Below are positions 33,739 to 47,300 of a DNA stretch of 64,000 nt, piece by piece. Under the pieces are notes generated by a model. That model made no database searches. It saw only the letters and a program-made list of their open reading frames with translations, and was not told where the DNA came from. Source of the DNA: Copromyces sp. CBS 386.78 (taxonomy: Eukaryota > Ascomycota > Sordariomycetes > Sordariales > Sordariaceae); NCBI GenBank assembly GCA_030685235.1, contig MU839099.1, positions 124,001 through 188,000 on the forward strand. Reading direction: 5' to 3'. The translations under genes and the position numbers were made by a program. The number at the start of each line of letters is the position of its first letter. Within the stretch, counting starts at the first letter, position 1.

Positions 33739-36583
33739 GTTTGTTGTGCCTACTATTGCGCTACGTGCGCTTAAGGGAGATAGATTTAGATTACGTTTAG
33801 TATAGAAAAGATTATTTAAATCGCTCCGCGATTAAAGATTCGACCCTTTACGAACGGGGCAAGTAAAAGACTTAGTCGTAAATAGTACGATTCGAGCTAG
33901 GTAATATAATAGGTATTAGCCTTATTTCTTTCTCCCTATTTGTTAATTAAGATAGTACGTTTAAATAAACTATTGTATCCGCATTAATTTAGTAATTAAT
34001 AACGGACTAGCTACGGGTTATTATTGATAATTTTATTGTAGTAATTGCTATTGGCGCTTTTTAAGTTGCCGACCCTGAAAATTAAGTGATTTACGATACT
34101 CTAATTGAGGTACTTATAAATTTCGATAACGATTTTATTATTCGCGTTCTATTATATTATATTGTGGACTATACCCTTGCGCTTATATTAGTCTTAGTAT
34201 TTTGCAACGTCGCCTTCGCTTATAACTATTTCGTTTATAATAATATAATCGAAGCCCGCTCGTATATTTAGAAAGCCGAAGAGGATTTTACCGAATCTTA
34301 TTAAGAGATCGATTATTTAAATATTCGAAATACCGAATTCTAATAAAGGATTAACGAATTTAAATAATCTTTTAACGATTTTAAGATTAATATTTTAAAT
34401 CCTTTTAAAAATAAAAGGATAAGTACGTTAAAGTTATTAATAAGGTCCGCGTTTAATTTAAGTAAATTTAAAAAATTAAAGTATTTATTATAGTAATTAC
34501 GAACGTTAACGGTAGTAGCTATAAATTAGTATAATTACGTACGTATATTATTCTATTCGATAGTAAAGGAGTTATTTTATTAGAGAAAGTAGAGAAATAT
34601 TATTTTTAGTATATAAAGGTTAAATTATATTAGATTAACGAGTTGATTTATTTCGTTTTTAAATTTAAACGTTTTTTATATATTATTAAATACTTCGAAG
34701 GCCCCCCTTTTATAGCTATTAAATTAGCGCTAACTAATATTTTCGAATATTTAATTAATAATATTAAATAGAAATAAAAGATTACTATAGACCTTTTTAA
34801 GGAATTCGATATTAAGTACGATAATTCCGACTTTACTGTTATTATTCGTTACGAATTAAACGATTTGAAAATAATTAAAAATATACGTTAGGCCATTTTC
34901 GAAGATTGTTTTACTATTTTTATCGATTAGTATAATATAAATAATATTATAAAGGTATACTTCTTTTATAATAAAATTACTAAAGCCGTTTATAATATTA
35001 TTACTTATTAATACCCGCTTTTTACTAATAATAATTATAGTAAATAGTTTTAAATAATTTACTTACTAGTTTAGTGTTATAAAAATAATATTTATTATAA
35101 AAAGTTCGCTAATTTATTTTATAAATTATTTTCCTCGAATAATTATAATACTATTTCATTTATAGAGTAGCCCGTTAATTAGGGCGGTAATACGATAAAC
35201 TTTAATTTTATATTTATTATTAATATTATTATATATAGTATAATTTCTTAAGAGATTTTCGAATATTATATAAAAATTGGCGCGTATACCCGTTGTAATT
35301 ATAAGAATTATTTTTTAACCGCTTATTATAACCGTATTAATTTTAATAAAGATCCCCCCGCTTCTATTTATAATGGTTATAGTAGTCGTAGCGGTAGAAG
35401 CGGTAGTAGAAGCGGTAGTAGGGGCAGTAATAATAATAATTCTACTCTTTAATAGGGTTAGTACAATTACAATTAATAGGGTTACGGTTAATCGGACTAC
35501 GGCTAATAGTATTAAATAAATGCTATAAACGCTTAGGCGGCTAATAATAATAATAATAATATTACAGCATTATAGTATTAGTAAGCCCCGGTCCTTATAT
35601 ATATCCCCGGTTTCGTCGGCCCTATTTAAGGTAACGAAATTAGTTATATTAATTAGCAGGGAAATGTGTAACCTCTAAATTAAATTGCGATTAGAGGCAA
35701 CTATTTATAGGATAAATACGGAGGGAGGAGGGTAATATCCTTATATAGTTAAATATAGTTGAAATTTATAGATTTTCTATAAATAATTATTATAAATATT
35801 TTAATTTATTAAATTTCTTTATTTAATTATCTAACGGATTATATAAAATATATTATTTAAATTTAATCGATAGTAGTTATATTACTTTAAGTTTTATTAA
35901 TAAACGTTTTATTTATTAATATTATTTTCCTTTATATAAGTTTATAGTCCTTAAAATCCTTTACTTCGCGGATAGGGGCTTAATTAAAGGTAATATTACT
36001 TATTTTATAAGAATTACGATAGGGATAGGCTATTATTATAAAATTATTAATTTACTTATTTACAATTTGGCCGAAGATAATCCCATTATTTTAAGCTACC
36101 TATAGTTAGTTTACTATTCGCCAAATATTTTATAGCCTTACAATTCGCTATAATTTATTATAACTTACGAAGAATACGGTTATTTCTTAAAAGGGATCCT
36201 TAATATTAAGCGGGAAGCCTTTATAGCCGGCCTAGCTGCCTATTTCAATACAATGAATTTAATATTTAGAAAGGCTATTTACGAAGAAGTCTTAAATAAA
36301 AGCAAGCCCGATATTAAATTACAAGTGGATACCTTTTATTATATTTTTATTTCTACGATTATAAAACGAATGGCCTGCTAACGGTTTAATTATTTTCGAA
36401 ACCGGATTATTTATTATTTAAAGACTTTTGCAATTAGTAAAATATTAATAGGCCTTAGTTAAGCCGTTATACTTAACGCCGTCCCCTTCGGCGTAATCCC
36501 CTTTCTTCTACTATGGATAGTCCTAATACTTTATTAAATAATTAAAAGATTTTATACCGTTATTATAAATTATTAATGAGGAG
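33739..36583 (+). pseudogene. Element A gag and protease relic
   Basis: The leader (GTTTGTTGTGCCTACTATTG...) is followed by a gag-like region. A zinc knuckle near 35285-35340 now reads YTRCNYKNYFLTAYY, where Tyr stands for expected Cys and His, as G-to-A and C-to-T changes would cause. A Ser/Gly/Arg-rich tail (RSGRSGSRSGSRGS) follows. The protease at about 35855-36110 has DSS in place of DSG. Confidence 0.75.
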
Positions 36584-37006
36584 CTCTATCCGCACGTGGA
36601 TAAAACTCTATCCGCACGTGGATCCACTTTTCCCTTTTAACTATAACTTAGTCAAACCTTGGTGTATAAAACTGAAAGTAGTACTAAATTACTCGCTGAT
36701 TTTTGCCGGATTTTTTGAACTAACTACCGATTTTATAGCTTTAAGCGTTACCTAAATCCTAATTTCATAGCATTTTAACTTTTAATGTTCCTAATTATTC
36801 ATTTATAATAGCTTACTTTCCTAGAGGTTTTCCTACGCTATATAATACATACGTTCTTCAAAGAAGTATTGTTGGGTAGAGAAAAAAAATAGCAAAAATA
36901 TAATATACCTTTTATTTCCTTTAGACTTCTTGGCGCTTTAAAAAAGATATTGAAATTCTTTTTTTTTTCCACGTGCGGATAGAGTTTTATCCACGTGCGG
37001 ATAGAG
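36584..37006. mobile_element. 423-bp inverted-repeat element (MITE-like) inside element A, not RIP-damaged
   Basis: The ends (36584-36622 and 36968-37006) are perfect 39-bp inverted repeats. Each end consists of two tandem copies of CTCTATCCGCACGTGGA separated by TAAAA, so the motif occurs four times. Element B, the sister copy of A, lacks this insert at the same place, which proves insertion. CpA/TpG sites are kept in the ends and interior while surrounding DNA has lost them. No coding capacity. A clear target duplication could not be found. Confidence 0.88.
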
Positions 37007-40000
37007 TTTCTCTAAATTTAAATCCGTTGCCTCTATATTCTAATAAGTTTTATTAACCCTAACGATATTAAAGAATTATCCGCTACTATTTTTAATTAAT
37101 TAGTAAAAAAATATAGCTTTTAAATTATTCGTACTATAAGGGCTAATATAATTGAAAATATTAAATATATAATAGAAGAAGATTAATTAGTAGAAGAATA
37201 TAATATTTTAAACCCGTTCGCCTTTAATAATAAATTTATATTAAAAATAATTAAAGAAGTCCTTATAAGTAGGGGATAAAAATATAAGAAATTCTTCGGT
37301 AGTAATTTCTATTATTAGATTAATAGTTTAATAAGTAAAAGTAATATAGTTATTTTAAGAGCCATTAAAGTTTTTAATTCCGTTAAAATTAATAATACGG
37401 ATAATAATTTTCTTTAGTACGAAGAAGTTATCGATTAATATTTCGCCGCTAACGGTATTGCTCTACGTAAAATTATTTCGGAAAATATTACGAAATTTTA
37501 TAAAAAAGCCGATAAACTCCTTAAAATTAACATATAAATTTAAATTAAATTACCCCAATAATACTAATATTATACGAATACTTTCCGCTAGGAGGGAGTT
37601 AAAACCCTTCCCTTTTACTATTTTTACAACTTTAAAATCGAACTCCGCTTAAAAATTATACCCCTAGCCGTTCGCGGACGCCCTTTTAATCCCGACGAAT
37701 TTAATATAATTAAAAAGTAAATCGATAATATACTATAGAAAAAGTTTATTCGATTATTATAATTAAAAGTATTTACTCTAATCCTTCTAATAAAGAAATT
37801 AGGAAGAGGAGTCTGCGTTTGCGTAGACTACTATAGTATTAATAATATTACTTTTAAATTACAGTATTTATTACCGTTGATTAAAGAAACTTTCAATATT
37901 ATTTATTGTACTAAAATTTTTATTAAGTTCAATATTATCGCTACTTTTAATTATATCCGCATTAAAGAGGGGTATAAGTAGTTTATAGCTTTTATAATAC
38001 AGTTTAATCTATTTAAATTATTAATAATTCTATTTAGTTTATAAAGCGCCTTCGGGGCTTTCTAGAATTATATTAATAATATCCTTTATAACGTTCTCAA
38101 TATTTATACGACTATTTATTTCGACGACGTTTTAATTTATTCCAATAATATTAAAAATTACGAGCGGTACGTTAATAATATTTTCAACCGCTTAATTAGA
38201 GTAAGCCTTAATATTAATATTAATAAATACGAATTTTATACAATACAGACGAAATATTTAAGTTTTATTATTATATTGGGAAGTATTAAAATAGATCTAG
38301 AAAAGGTTAAAATTATTATTAAATAAGTAGTCCTTTAATTTAAAAAATCTTTATAATTTTTTTTAAATTTTATAAATTTTTACCGATATTTTATTAAAGA
38401 TTTTTCAATAATAGTAGGACTATTATACGAATTTACAAAGAAGGATACTATATAATCGTAGTCCGCTACATATAATTCCGTTTTTAAAGCTTTAAAATAA
38501 ATTTTTACTAACAGACTTGTATTAAAGATCTACAATTAGTCTAAAAAAACGGTAATTAAAATAGACGCTTTTAATTGGGCTATAAGCGGTACTTTCTTTT
38601 AGTACAGTAATAATAATATTCTTTATTTAATCGCCTACTTTTTATTTAAATATATAATTTCAAAATATAATTATAATATATACAATAAAGAATTATTCGC
38701 TATTATTAAAGTATTAGAGGAATAGAGATTAAAATTCGAAGGAGCTTAATAGCCTTTCGATATTTTAATAGATTATAAAAACTTCTAGACGTTTATAACT
38801 AATAAGTAACTTATTTAGCGTTATATAAAGTAGTCCTAATTCTTATTATAATTTAATTTTTTAATTAAATATATTTTAAGATTGTAAAACCTTCGCTTTA
38901 ATACCTTGAATTATAAACTTAACGATTACCCCGCTAATATTAACGATAATTATTTAGTAGCCTACTAATAAGTATTTTTAAATTTTATATAATTCGAAAA
39001 CGGTTGCTTTAACCCTTTAAATTTTACCCTTCGCTTAATAAACGATTATAACAATAAATTTATTAATAATATTATTTTAAATAATTATAAAACTTCGGTT
39101 TTCCTTTAAAAAATTATTTCTTATTTATTAAACCCCATTTATAAATAATAGACCCCTAATATTAAAAAGGTATTCTATAAAGCATTCGCAAAATATTAGG
39201 TAGCTAGTAACGGAATTACTAAATAGTATAATAGAATTATTATTAATTTATACAATAAAGAGCTTTAATTCGTTTTAATTAACCGTTAATATAATTCCTT
39301 TAGCGTTAGATACCTTAGTTACAACACGATTTATAACCTTCTTTAATACGATTTTTACTAAGAGGAGATAATTTACAATATTAGAATTTTCTATAAAGGC
39401 TATTTCCCCTATACTAAAATAAATTTTTTAAAATAAGGATCCGCTAATTTACTTAAACCTTTTAAAATTTCATTCGTACTATAGAAAGATATTTCTATTA
39501 ATTACGTTACTTCATTACTTTTAAATATTTATTTTAACTAAATTTTTAAATATATCGCCATTATCGTTGACCAATTAATTAAAATATATTATTATATCTT
39601 AACAGTAATTTTAGAGGCTAAAGAACTAATTAATCGCTTTATCGACCGGGTATACTACCTTTACAGCTTATTAAATATAATCTTTTCTAATTACAGTATG
39701 TAATTTATTTTACGTTTTTAAAGTATTTTATATAAGTGGTTTATTATTATTCGTAAATTAACTTCTATTTTCTATTCTTAAATTAACATTTAAATTAAAT
39801 ATATTAATATAGAAATAGAATAATTCCTTCGTCTTTATATTAATTAGGTATAGATTAATTGGGTTAAATAACTTCTTTTCATTAAATTTATAAGTAATAA
39901 TACGATATTATCGTTTACCGGCGTTTCGTTTTTCTTCGCTAACTACGGTTTTTACTTTCGAATAGATATAGAACCTTATATTCCATTATATTTAAATTTG

Positions 40001-41013
40001 TTACCCGCTTAGTTTAAAGAGTATTATAAATTTAATAAATTAGTTGATTATTTTTAAACAATTTGGGACTTCGCTTTATAATAAATAAGAAGGATTTAGG
40101 TACGATACGAAAATAACGTTAACTACTACTGAATCGACTCCCCTAAATATAAGGAGGGGGATTTAATATTATTTAATACGATTAACTTCGCTAACGGTCG
40201 TCTAATATTAAAGCTTTGCCTTCGATAGGAAGGCCCGTTCAAAGTTATACGAATAGAGTTTTATACAGTTTATTTTACCTTACCTTCGAATATAAAGTAC
40301 GCCCCTATTTTTTATATTTCGATAATTTAGCTTTAGATTAGTAGAGGCCTCCTTAGTTAAAATACTTTAATAGACGTTAGAGTAAATAACGGTAGAATTA
40401 TGATCTGTATAAATAATTACGAAGAATGTATTAAGTAGGATTTCGAAAAGTTTATCGATTGTACTTAATTGGGTAATAATATTTATTAGTACTATTATAT
40501 ATAATAGAAAGGAGATTATTAATTAATTTAGGAATTTAAGGCTAACGTTATTAATTGTAAGGAAATGATCCTCCGTTTTTATAAAGAGAATTCCGATAAA
40601 TTAATGCTTTTTAAAGTATAGTAATAGCCCGAATATGTTGTTAATAATATTGTTTTAATACCCGATCCCGAATCCGAATCTGCTTTTAAGCCTAAGTCCG
40701 CTTTTAAGCCCCTTAAACGGCGCTCCGCCCGCTTAGTATGCCGCGAAATTGCTATTGTAATTGATATATTTACTCTATTCTTAGATAGCGTTACGACCGT
40801 TCGTAAACTGACCGAACTGATAGATAAGAAGGTAGAGGAATCTTTGGTATTGTTATGTGGGAAGATCCTACGAAGGTTGTTAGATATTTGGGTAGGCAGG
40901 ATACCGTTTGTAGAGGTTATTGATTACGATAAGATGTTGAAGGAGATAGAATTGTACGAGTGAAAATAGCTATTATTATATATATATATCTTTAAAGCTA
41001 CTAGAGTTTCTTT
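37007..41013 (+). pseudogene. Element A reverse transcriptase, RNase H, integrase and C-terminal tail relic
   Basis: RT begins near 37800 (GVCVCVDYYSINNITF...YLLPLIKETF) and keeps the catalytic YFDDVLIYS at about 38117. RNase H lies at about 38540-38860 (KTVIKIDAFNWAISGTFF, SKYNYNIYNKELFAIIK). Integrase is at about 39500-40130. Many Trp codons are TAG. The last 280 bases (40682-40963) are fully open and include two intact features: a basic KRRSARL motif and an IWVGRIPFVEVIDYDKMLKEIELYE end, closing with TGA at 40961. Confidence 0.85.
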
Positions 41014-41026
41014 TGAGGGGGGATAG
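41014..41026 (+). other. Polypurine tract of element A
   Basis: GAGGGGGGATAG-type purine run immediately before the 3' LTR, the expected plus-strand primer site. It fixes the element's orientation. Confidence 0.8.
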
Positions 41027-41236
41027 TATTATAGGATTAGCCTGTAATATGCCCACCCTGCACTCGCACTATGACTATTGTTATAGCACGGTCACGTGTA
41101 GGGTTATGTGCGCGTACGGCTTAGCTTCAGGGCTCTCGCCTATATAGCTAGTCCTCCGTATACATCCTTCCTTTCCTCTCCTTCGTACAACAACGCATAT
41201 CTTACCCTACCCTCAACAGTGCCTCACCCCGTGATA
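41027..41236 (+). repeat. 3' LTR of element A
   Basis: 210 bp, same length as the 5' LTR. Begins TATTATAGGATTAGCCTGTA and ends CCCCGTGATA. Confidence 0.92.
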
Positions 41237-44142
41237 TAACGGCCGCTAGTTTTAACTAGTTATATAAGAAGTATAACTTGCGAATGTTCTGTACTTTATA
41301 CCCGGAATTATATAAAATTTTGGAAGAGGCTAAGGCGGAAGAGGAAGCCCGGGTTAAAGAGGTAGAAGGGGGCGCCCTAAAGCCTAAGGAGTATAGAAAT
41401 AATAAAAGCGTCGTTAATAGAGGGGTAAGGATAGGAATTAAGTACAATAAGTACGATTACAATTATAATATACCTAGCAATTTAGTAAACCTTACCCTAG
41501 AAATAGAATAAGAGATTTAGGACGGTAATAGCGCTAAGTATAAGAAATTGCTAGGCAAGCGTTACTATTTATAGATTAACGCCTATGCTAGCAAAGGATT
41601 TAAGGTTGCTATCCGAATAATAAAAATCGCTAAATACATTTACCTCAACGGTAATATAAATAAAGATTTTAAATACTACAAAACTATTAAATTCGCTATT
41701 AATATTATAAAGGAAAATATAACCAAATTTCACGAAAAGGCCGACAAACTGCCCAAAACCGACGCCCAAATTAAAGAAAAGCTTCCTAAATAATATTAGA
41801 ATTACTTCAACATTTTTAAACTTCGTAATACTATAGTCTTACCCCCCTACCGCTCTTATAATTTTAAAATCGAATTCCGCCCAAGAGAATAAGCGCCCTA
41901 TATAAAATTAAAGATATTTAATTCCGACGAATTAAATATAATTAAAAAGTAGATCGATAAGAATTTCTATAACAGGTTTATCCGTCCTTCGTAATTAGAG
42001 GCCGCTTCCTAAATCCTATTAATATCAAAATTAGGCGGAAGTATTAGGATTTACGTAGATTATAAAGGGATTAATAACGTTACTTTCAAAAGCCGCTACC
42101 TACTCCCCTTAATTAAAGAAACCTTTAACGCTATTTATAAAATAAAAATCTTTATTAAATTAAATATTATCGCCGCTTTTAACTATATTCGCGTCGTAAA
42201 AGGATATAAATAGTTAATAACGTTTATTACCCGCTTTAGCCTATTTAAATTACTTATCTATCTATTCGGCCTATAGGGAGCACTTAGTATATTCTAAAAC
42301 TATATTAATAATATCTTATACAATATCCTAAATATCTATACAACCGCTTACCTAAATAATATCCTGATTTTTTCGGATAACGAAAAAGAATACTAGAAGT
42401 ATATAGACAATATTCTTACCCGCTTAAAAAAGGCTAGCCTATAAGTTAATATCGATAAGTACGAATTTTATACTAAGAAAACTAAGTATTTTAAACTAAT
42501 TATTATACTAAGTAATATCGAAATAGACCTAACGAAGGTTAAAGTTATTATAGACTAGCAACCCCCTACGTTAAAGAAATTTTTATAGAATTTCCTAAGG
42601 TTTACTAATTTCTATCGTCGTTTTATTAAAGGTTTTTCAATAATAGCGGTACTATTATATAACCTTACGAAAAAGGACGTAGAATAGATATAAATTATAG
42701 TATAATAATCCGCTTTTAATACTTTAAAGGCTACGTTTACTAGTAAACTAACTTTACGTATTTATAATTAATTTAAGAAAACGGTTATAAAAACCGATAC
42801 TTCGAATTAGGTTTTTAGAAGTACCTTTTCCTAATACGGGGATAATGGCGAATTTTACCCAATTATATACTTTTTAATACGGTATTTAATAATGGAGTAT
42901 AATTATAATATTTACAATAAAAAATTCTTTACTATTATTAAAGCTCTAGAAGAGTAGCGCCCAAAATTAGAAAGCGCCCAATAACCTTTTAATATTATTA
43001 CGGATTATAAGAATTTAAAGACTTTTACAATAAATAAATAATTTATACCCCGCTATATATAGTAATTATAATTCCTATTATAATTTAATTTCTCAATCCT
43101 TTATACACTAGGATTATAAAATCTTTACTCTAATATACTAAGTAGGAAGCTAAAGAATATACTTCTAAATATGAACGATTATCGCTTAAAGGTAAAAAAC
43201 TGTAAACTTATCGACCCCGCCTACTTTAAAGAGGGTTACCTCTCCCTATCGGCTATAACGATTAGCAACGACCTTAATTTCGATAAAGAAGTGTTCTTTC
43301 TTTCCTTAAATACCCTAAAGGAATTAAATAAATTAATTAATAATATTATTAACGAAAGTTATAATTAATTAACCCTAATATAAGAAGCTATTAATTGCTT
43401 AATAGACCTAAGTCGTACTAAATAGCGCCCCTATATTAGAAAGAAGTTTAAAATCACTTTCGCCGAATATTCTATAGCGGGAGGCAAAGTTTATTATAGA
43501 GGGAGGGTATTTATTAACCTTAATAATATTGCTACCTATTTACTACTAATCTACTATACTTATTCGTTACTAATAGCCGGCTATTTAAATAAGGATAAAA
43601 TATAGGTATAAATAAACGAATATTAATATTAATTAAGTATAGCGGAAGTTGTTAAGGCTTATTATAAAGGTTGCTTAATATATTTTAAGACGAAGGTATT
43701 ACAACGAGTTAAAGTAAATTACTTTAAACCTATACTAATAGCTTACGTACTATAGACTAATATATTAGTCGATTATATTTCCCCTTTACCAGAAAGCTTT
43801 TATTTAGGCTAAAAATTTAAATATATTACTATTGTCGTAGATTAATTAACGAAAATATATTATTATATTCCGACCGTTACTATAGAAGTAGAAGAATTAA
43901 CGGATTATTTTATTAATTGTATTTATACCCTTTATAACCTATTTAATACTATTATTTCTAATTATAGCACTTAATTTATATCTTTATTTTAATTTATAAT
44001 CTATAAACGTTTAACTATTAAAAAATTATTAAATTCCGCTTTCCACCTATAAATTAACGTTTAAATAAAGCGTATTAACGTAGAGATAGAATAATATTTA
44101 CGTATTTTCGTTAACTAGGTATAAACGGATTAGGTACGATAA
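41237..44142 (+). pseudogene. Element C reverse transcriptase, RNase H and integrase core relic
   Basis: An open segment at 41278-41511 links to RT near 42045 (SIRIYVDYKGINNVTF, YLLPLIKETF). The catalytic motif at about 42350 now reads TAYLNNILIFSD, with Asn for both Asp. RNase H is at about 42770-43060 (YNYNIYNKKFFTIIKALEE). The integrase core starts at about 43760 (DYISPLPESF) and runs to the insertion point of element B. A 64-codon open stretch at 43171-43368 survived by chance. Confidence 0.85.
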
Positions 44143-44364
44143 TATCACGGGGTGAGGCACTATTGGGGGTAGGGTAGGATATACGTTATTGTACGAAGGA
44201 GAGGAAAGGAAGGATGTGCGTAGAGGACTAGCTATATGGGCGAGAGCCTTGGAAGCTAGGCCGTACGCGTATATAACCCTATACGTAACCGTACTATAAC
44301 GATGGTTATAGCACATCTAAGAGGTAATATAAGGTAAGTATATTATAGGCCTAATCCTATAATA
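44143..44364 (-). repeat. 3' LTR of element B
   Basis: Read on the minus strand it starts TATTATAGGATTAGGCCTAT and ends CCCCGTGATA. Clearly related to the LTRs of A but 12 bp longer. Confidence 0.9.
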
Positions 44365-47300
44365 CTATCCCCCCTTAAAAGAAGTTCTAATAGCTTTAAA
44401 GATATATATATATAATTATAATTGTTTTTACTCGTTTAATTCTATTTCCTTCAATATTTTATTATAATTAATAACTTCTATAAACAATATCTTACCTACC
44501 CAAATATCTAATAACCTCTATAATATTTTACCGTATAGCAAGGCTAAAAACTCCTCCACTTTCTTATCTAATAATTTAATTAGCTTACGAATAATCGTAA
44601 CACCGATTAGCAATAATATTAATATATCGATTACAATAACGGACTTATAATCGCAGCGTACTAAGCGGACGGAGCGCCGTCTAAGTAGTTTAAAAACGGG
44701 CTTAGGGGGTTCGGGAGCGGATATAGGGTCGGGTACTAGGGCGGCGTTAATATATTCGGGCTATTACCAAATTTCGGAAAGTATTAGCTTATTGGGATTC
44801 TCCTTATAGAAACGTAGGATTATTTCTTCGTAATTAATAATATTAACCTTAGGTTCCTAAATCGGTTAGTAATCTCCTTTCTATTATATACGGTAGTACT
44901 AGTAAATATTATTACCCAACTAAATATAATCAATAAATTTCTCGAAGTCCTATTCAATATATTCCTCGTAATTATTTATATAAATTATAATTCTACCGCT
45001 ATTTATTTTAACGTCCGTCGATATATTCTAATTAAAGAAGCCTCTACTAATTTAAAATTGAATTATAGAAACGTAAAAAACGGAGGCGTACTTTATATTC
45101 GAAGGCAAAGCGAAATAAACTATATAAAACTCTATTCGTATAATTTTAAACAAACTTTCCTATCAAAAGCAAAGCTTTAATATCGGGCGGCCATTAACGA
45201 AATTAATTATATTAAAGAATATTAAATCCCTCTCTTTATATTTAAAGGAGTCGATTTAGTAACAGTTAATATTATCTTCGTAATATACCTAAGTACATTT
45301 TATTTACTATAATACGAAATCCTAAATCGTCTAAAAACGATTAGCTAACTTATTAACTTTATAATACTCTTTTAACTAAGCGGGTAATAGATTTAAGTGC
45401 GGTAAAGTTCGTAGTTCAATACCTATTCGAAAATAGAAATTGTAATTAGCGAAGAAAAGAGAGATACCAGTCGATAAAAAAGTTACATTATTATTTACAA
45501 ATTTAGCGAAGGGTAACTATTTGACTTAATTAATTTATACCTAATTAATATAAAGACGAAGGAACTATTCTATTTCTATATTAATACACTCAGTTTAAAC
45601 GTTAATTTAAAAGTAGAAAGCGGACGTCAATTTACGAATAATAATAAACCGCTTATATAAAATACTTTAAAAACGTAAAACAAATTACATACCGCAATTA
45701 AAAAGGATTATATTTAATAAACTATAAAAATAGTATACCCGGTCGATAAAATAATTAATTAATTCTTTAACTTCTAGAATTACTATTAAAATATAGTAAC
45801 GTATTTTAATTAATTAATTAACGACAACGGCAATATATTTAAAAATTTAACCGAAGTAGACGCTTAGAAGTAGCGGAATAATATAATTAATAGAAATATC
45901 TTTCTATAGGGCAAGCGAAATTTTAGAAAATTTAAATAGGCTAGCGGATCTTCGTTTTAAAAACTTCGTTTTAGCGTAGGGGAAATAGCCTTTATAAAAG
46001 ACTTTAATATTATAAATTATCCCCTCCTAATAGAAATTGCGTTGAAGAAGGTCGTAAATTACATTACAACTAGGGTATTCTACGCTAGGGGAGTTATATT
46101 AATAATTAATTAGAACGAATTAGAGTTCTTTATTATAAAAGTCGATAATAATTCTATTACACTACCTAGTAATTCCGTTACTAATTACCTAATATTCCGT
46201 AAATACTTTATAAAATACTTTTTTAATATTAAAGGTCTATTACCTATAAGCGGGGTCTAACAAATAAGAAACGACCTCTTAAAAGAAAACTGAAATTTCG
46301 TAGCTATTTAAAATAATATCGTTAATAGATTTATCGTTGTAATCGCTTATTAAGTAAAAAATAAAATTTAAAGGGTTGAAATAACCGTCTTCGAACTATA
46401 CAGGATTTAAAAATGCCCGTTAGCAAGCTATTAAACAATTATTATTAGTATTAACGGAACGGTCGTTAGGTTTACAACTTAAAATATTAGAGCGAAGGTT
46501 TTATAATCTTAAAATATATTTAATTAAAAAATTGAACCGTAATAAGAATTAAAATTACTTTATATAATATTAAGTAAGCTACTTATTAATTATAAAAGTT
46601 TAAAGGTTTTTATAGTCGGTTAAAATATTGAAAAATTATTAAATACCTTCGAATTCTAGCCTCTACTCTTCGAATACTTTAATAATAGCGAATAACTCTT
46701 TATCGTATATATTATAATTATATTCTTAAAACGAATATTTTAACAAAAAGTAGGTAATAGGGTAGAGGACGCTATTATCCCCGTATTAAAATAAAGTACC
46801 TCCTACAACCCAATTAGAAATATTTATTTCAATTACCGTTTTTTTAAACTAATTATAAATCTTTAATACGGGTCCGCTAATAAAAATTCGTTTTAAAGCT
46901 TCGAAAGCGGAGTTGTACGCAACGGACTATAACTATACAACTGCCTTCTTCGTAAATTCGTATAACGGTCCCGCTATTATTAAAAAATCTTTAATAAAAT
47001 AACGGTAGAAATTTACAAAACCTAAGAAAGATTATAGGGATTTCTTAAATTAAAGAACTACCTAATCGGTAACAACCTTAACTTTTTCTAAATCTATTTC
47101 AATACCTCCTAGTATAATAATAAAGCCTAAATACTTTATTCGTATTATATAAAATTCGTATTTATCAATATTAATATTAAGGCCTACTTTAATTAGCCGG
47201 TCGAAGATATTATTAACGTACCGCTCGTAATCCTTAATATTATTCGAATAAATTAGAACGTTATTAAAATAGGCAATCGTATAAACGTTAAGAACGTTAT

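Larger units (their letters stand above)
33529..41236 (+). mobile_element. LTR retrotransposon A (Ty3/gypsy type), inserted in element C
   Basis: LTRs of 210 bp (33529-33738 and 41027-41236). ATAAC precedes the element, and ATAAC or TAAC follows it, with the last LTR base shared or one base lost. A polypurine tract GAGGGGGGATAG lies just before the 3' LTR. The plus strand carries gag with a zinc-knuckle relic, protease, RT, RNase H, integrase and a C-terminal tail. It interrupts element C between protease and RT; removing A and one duplication copy rejoins the C frame (...KDIT then AASF...). Confidence 0.92.
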
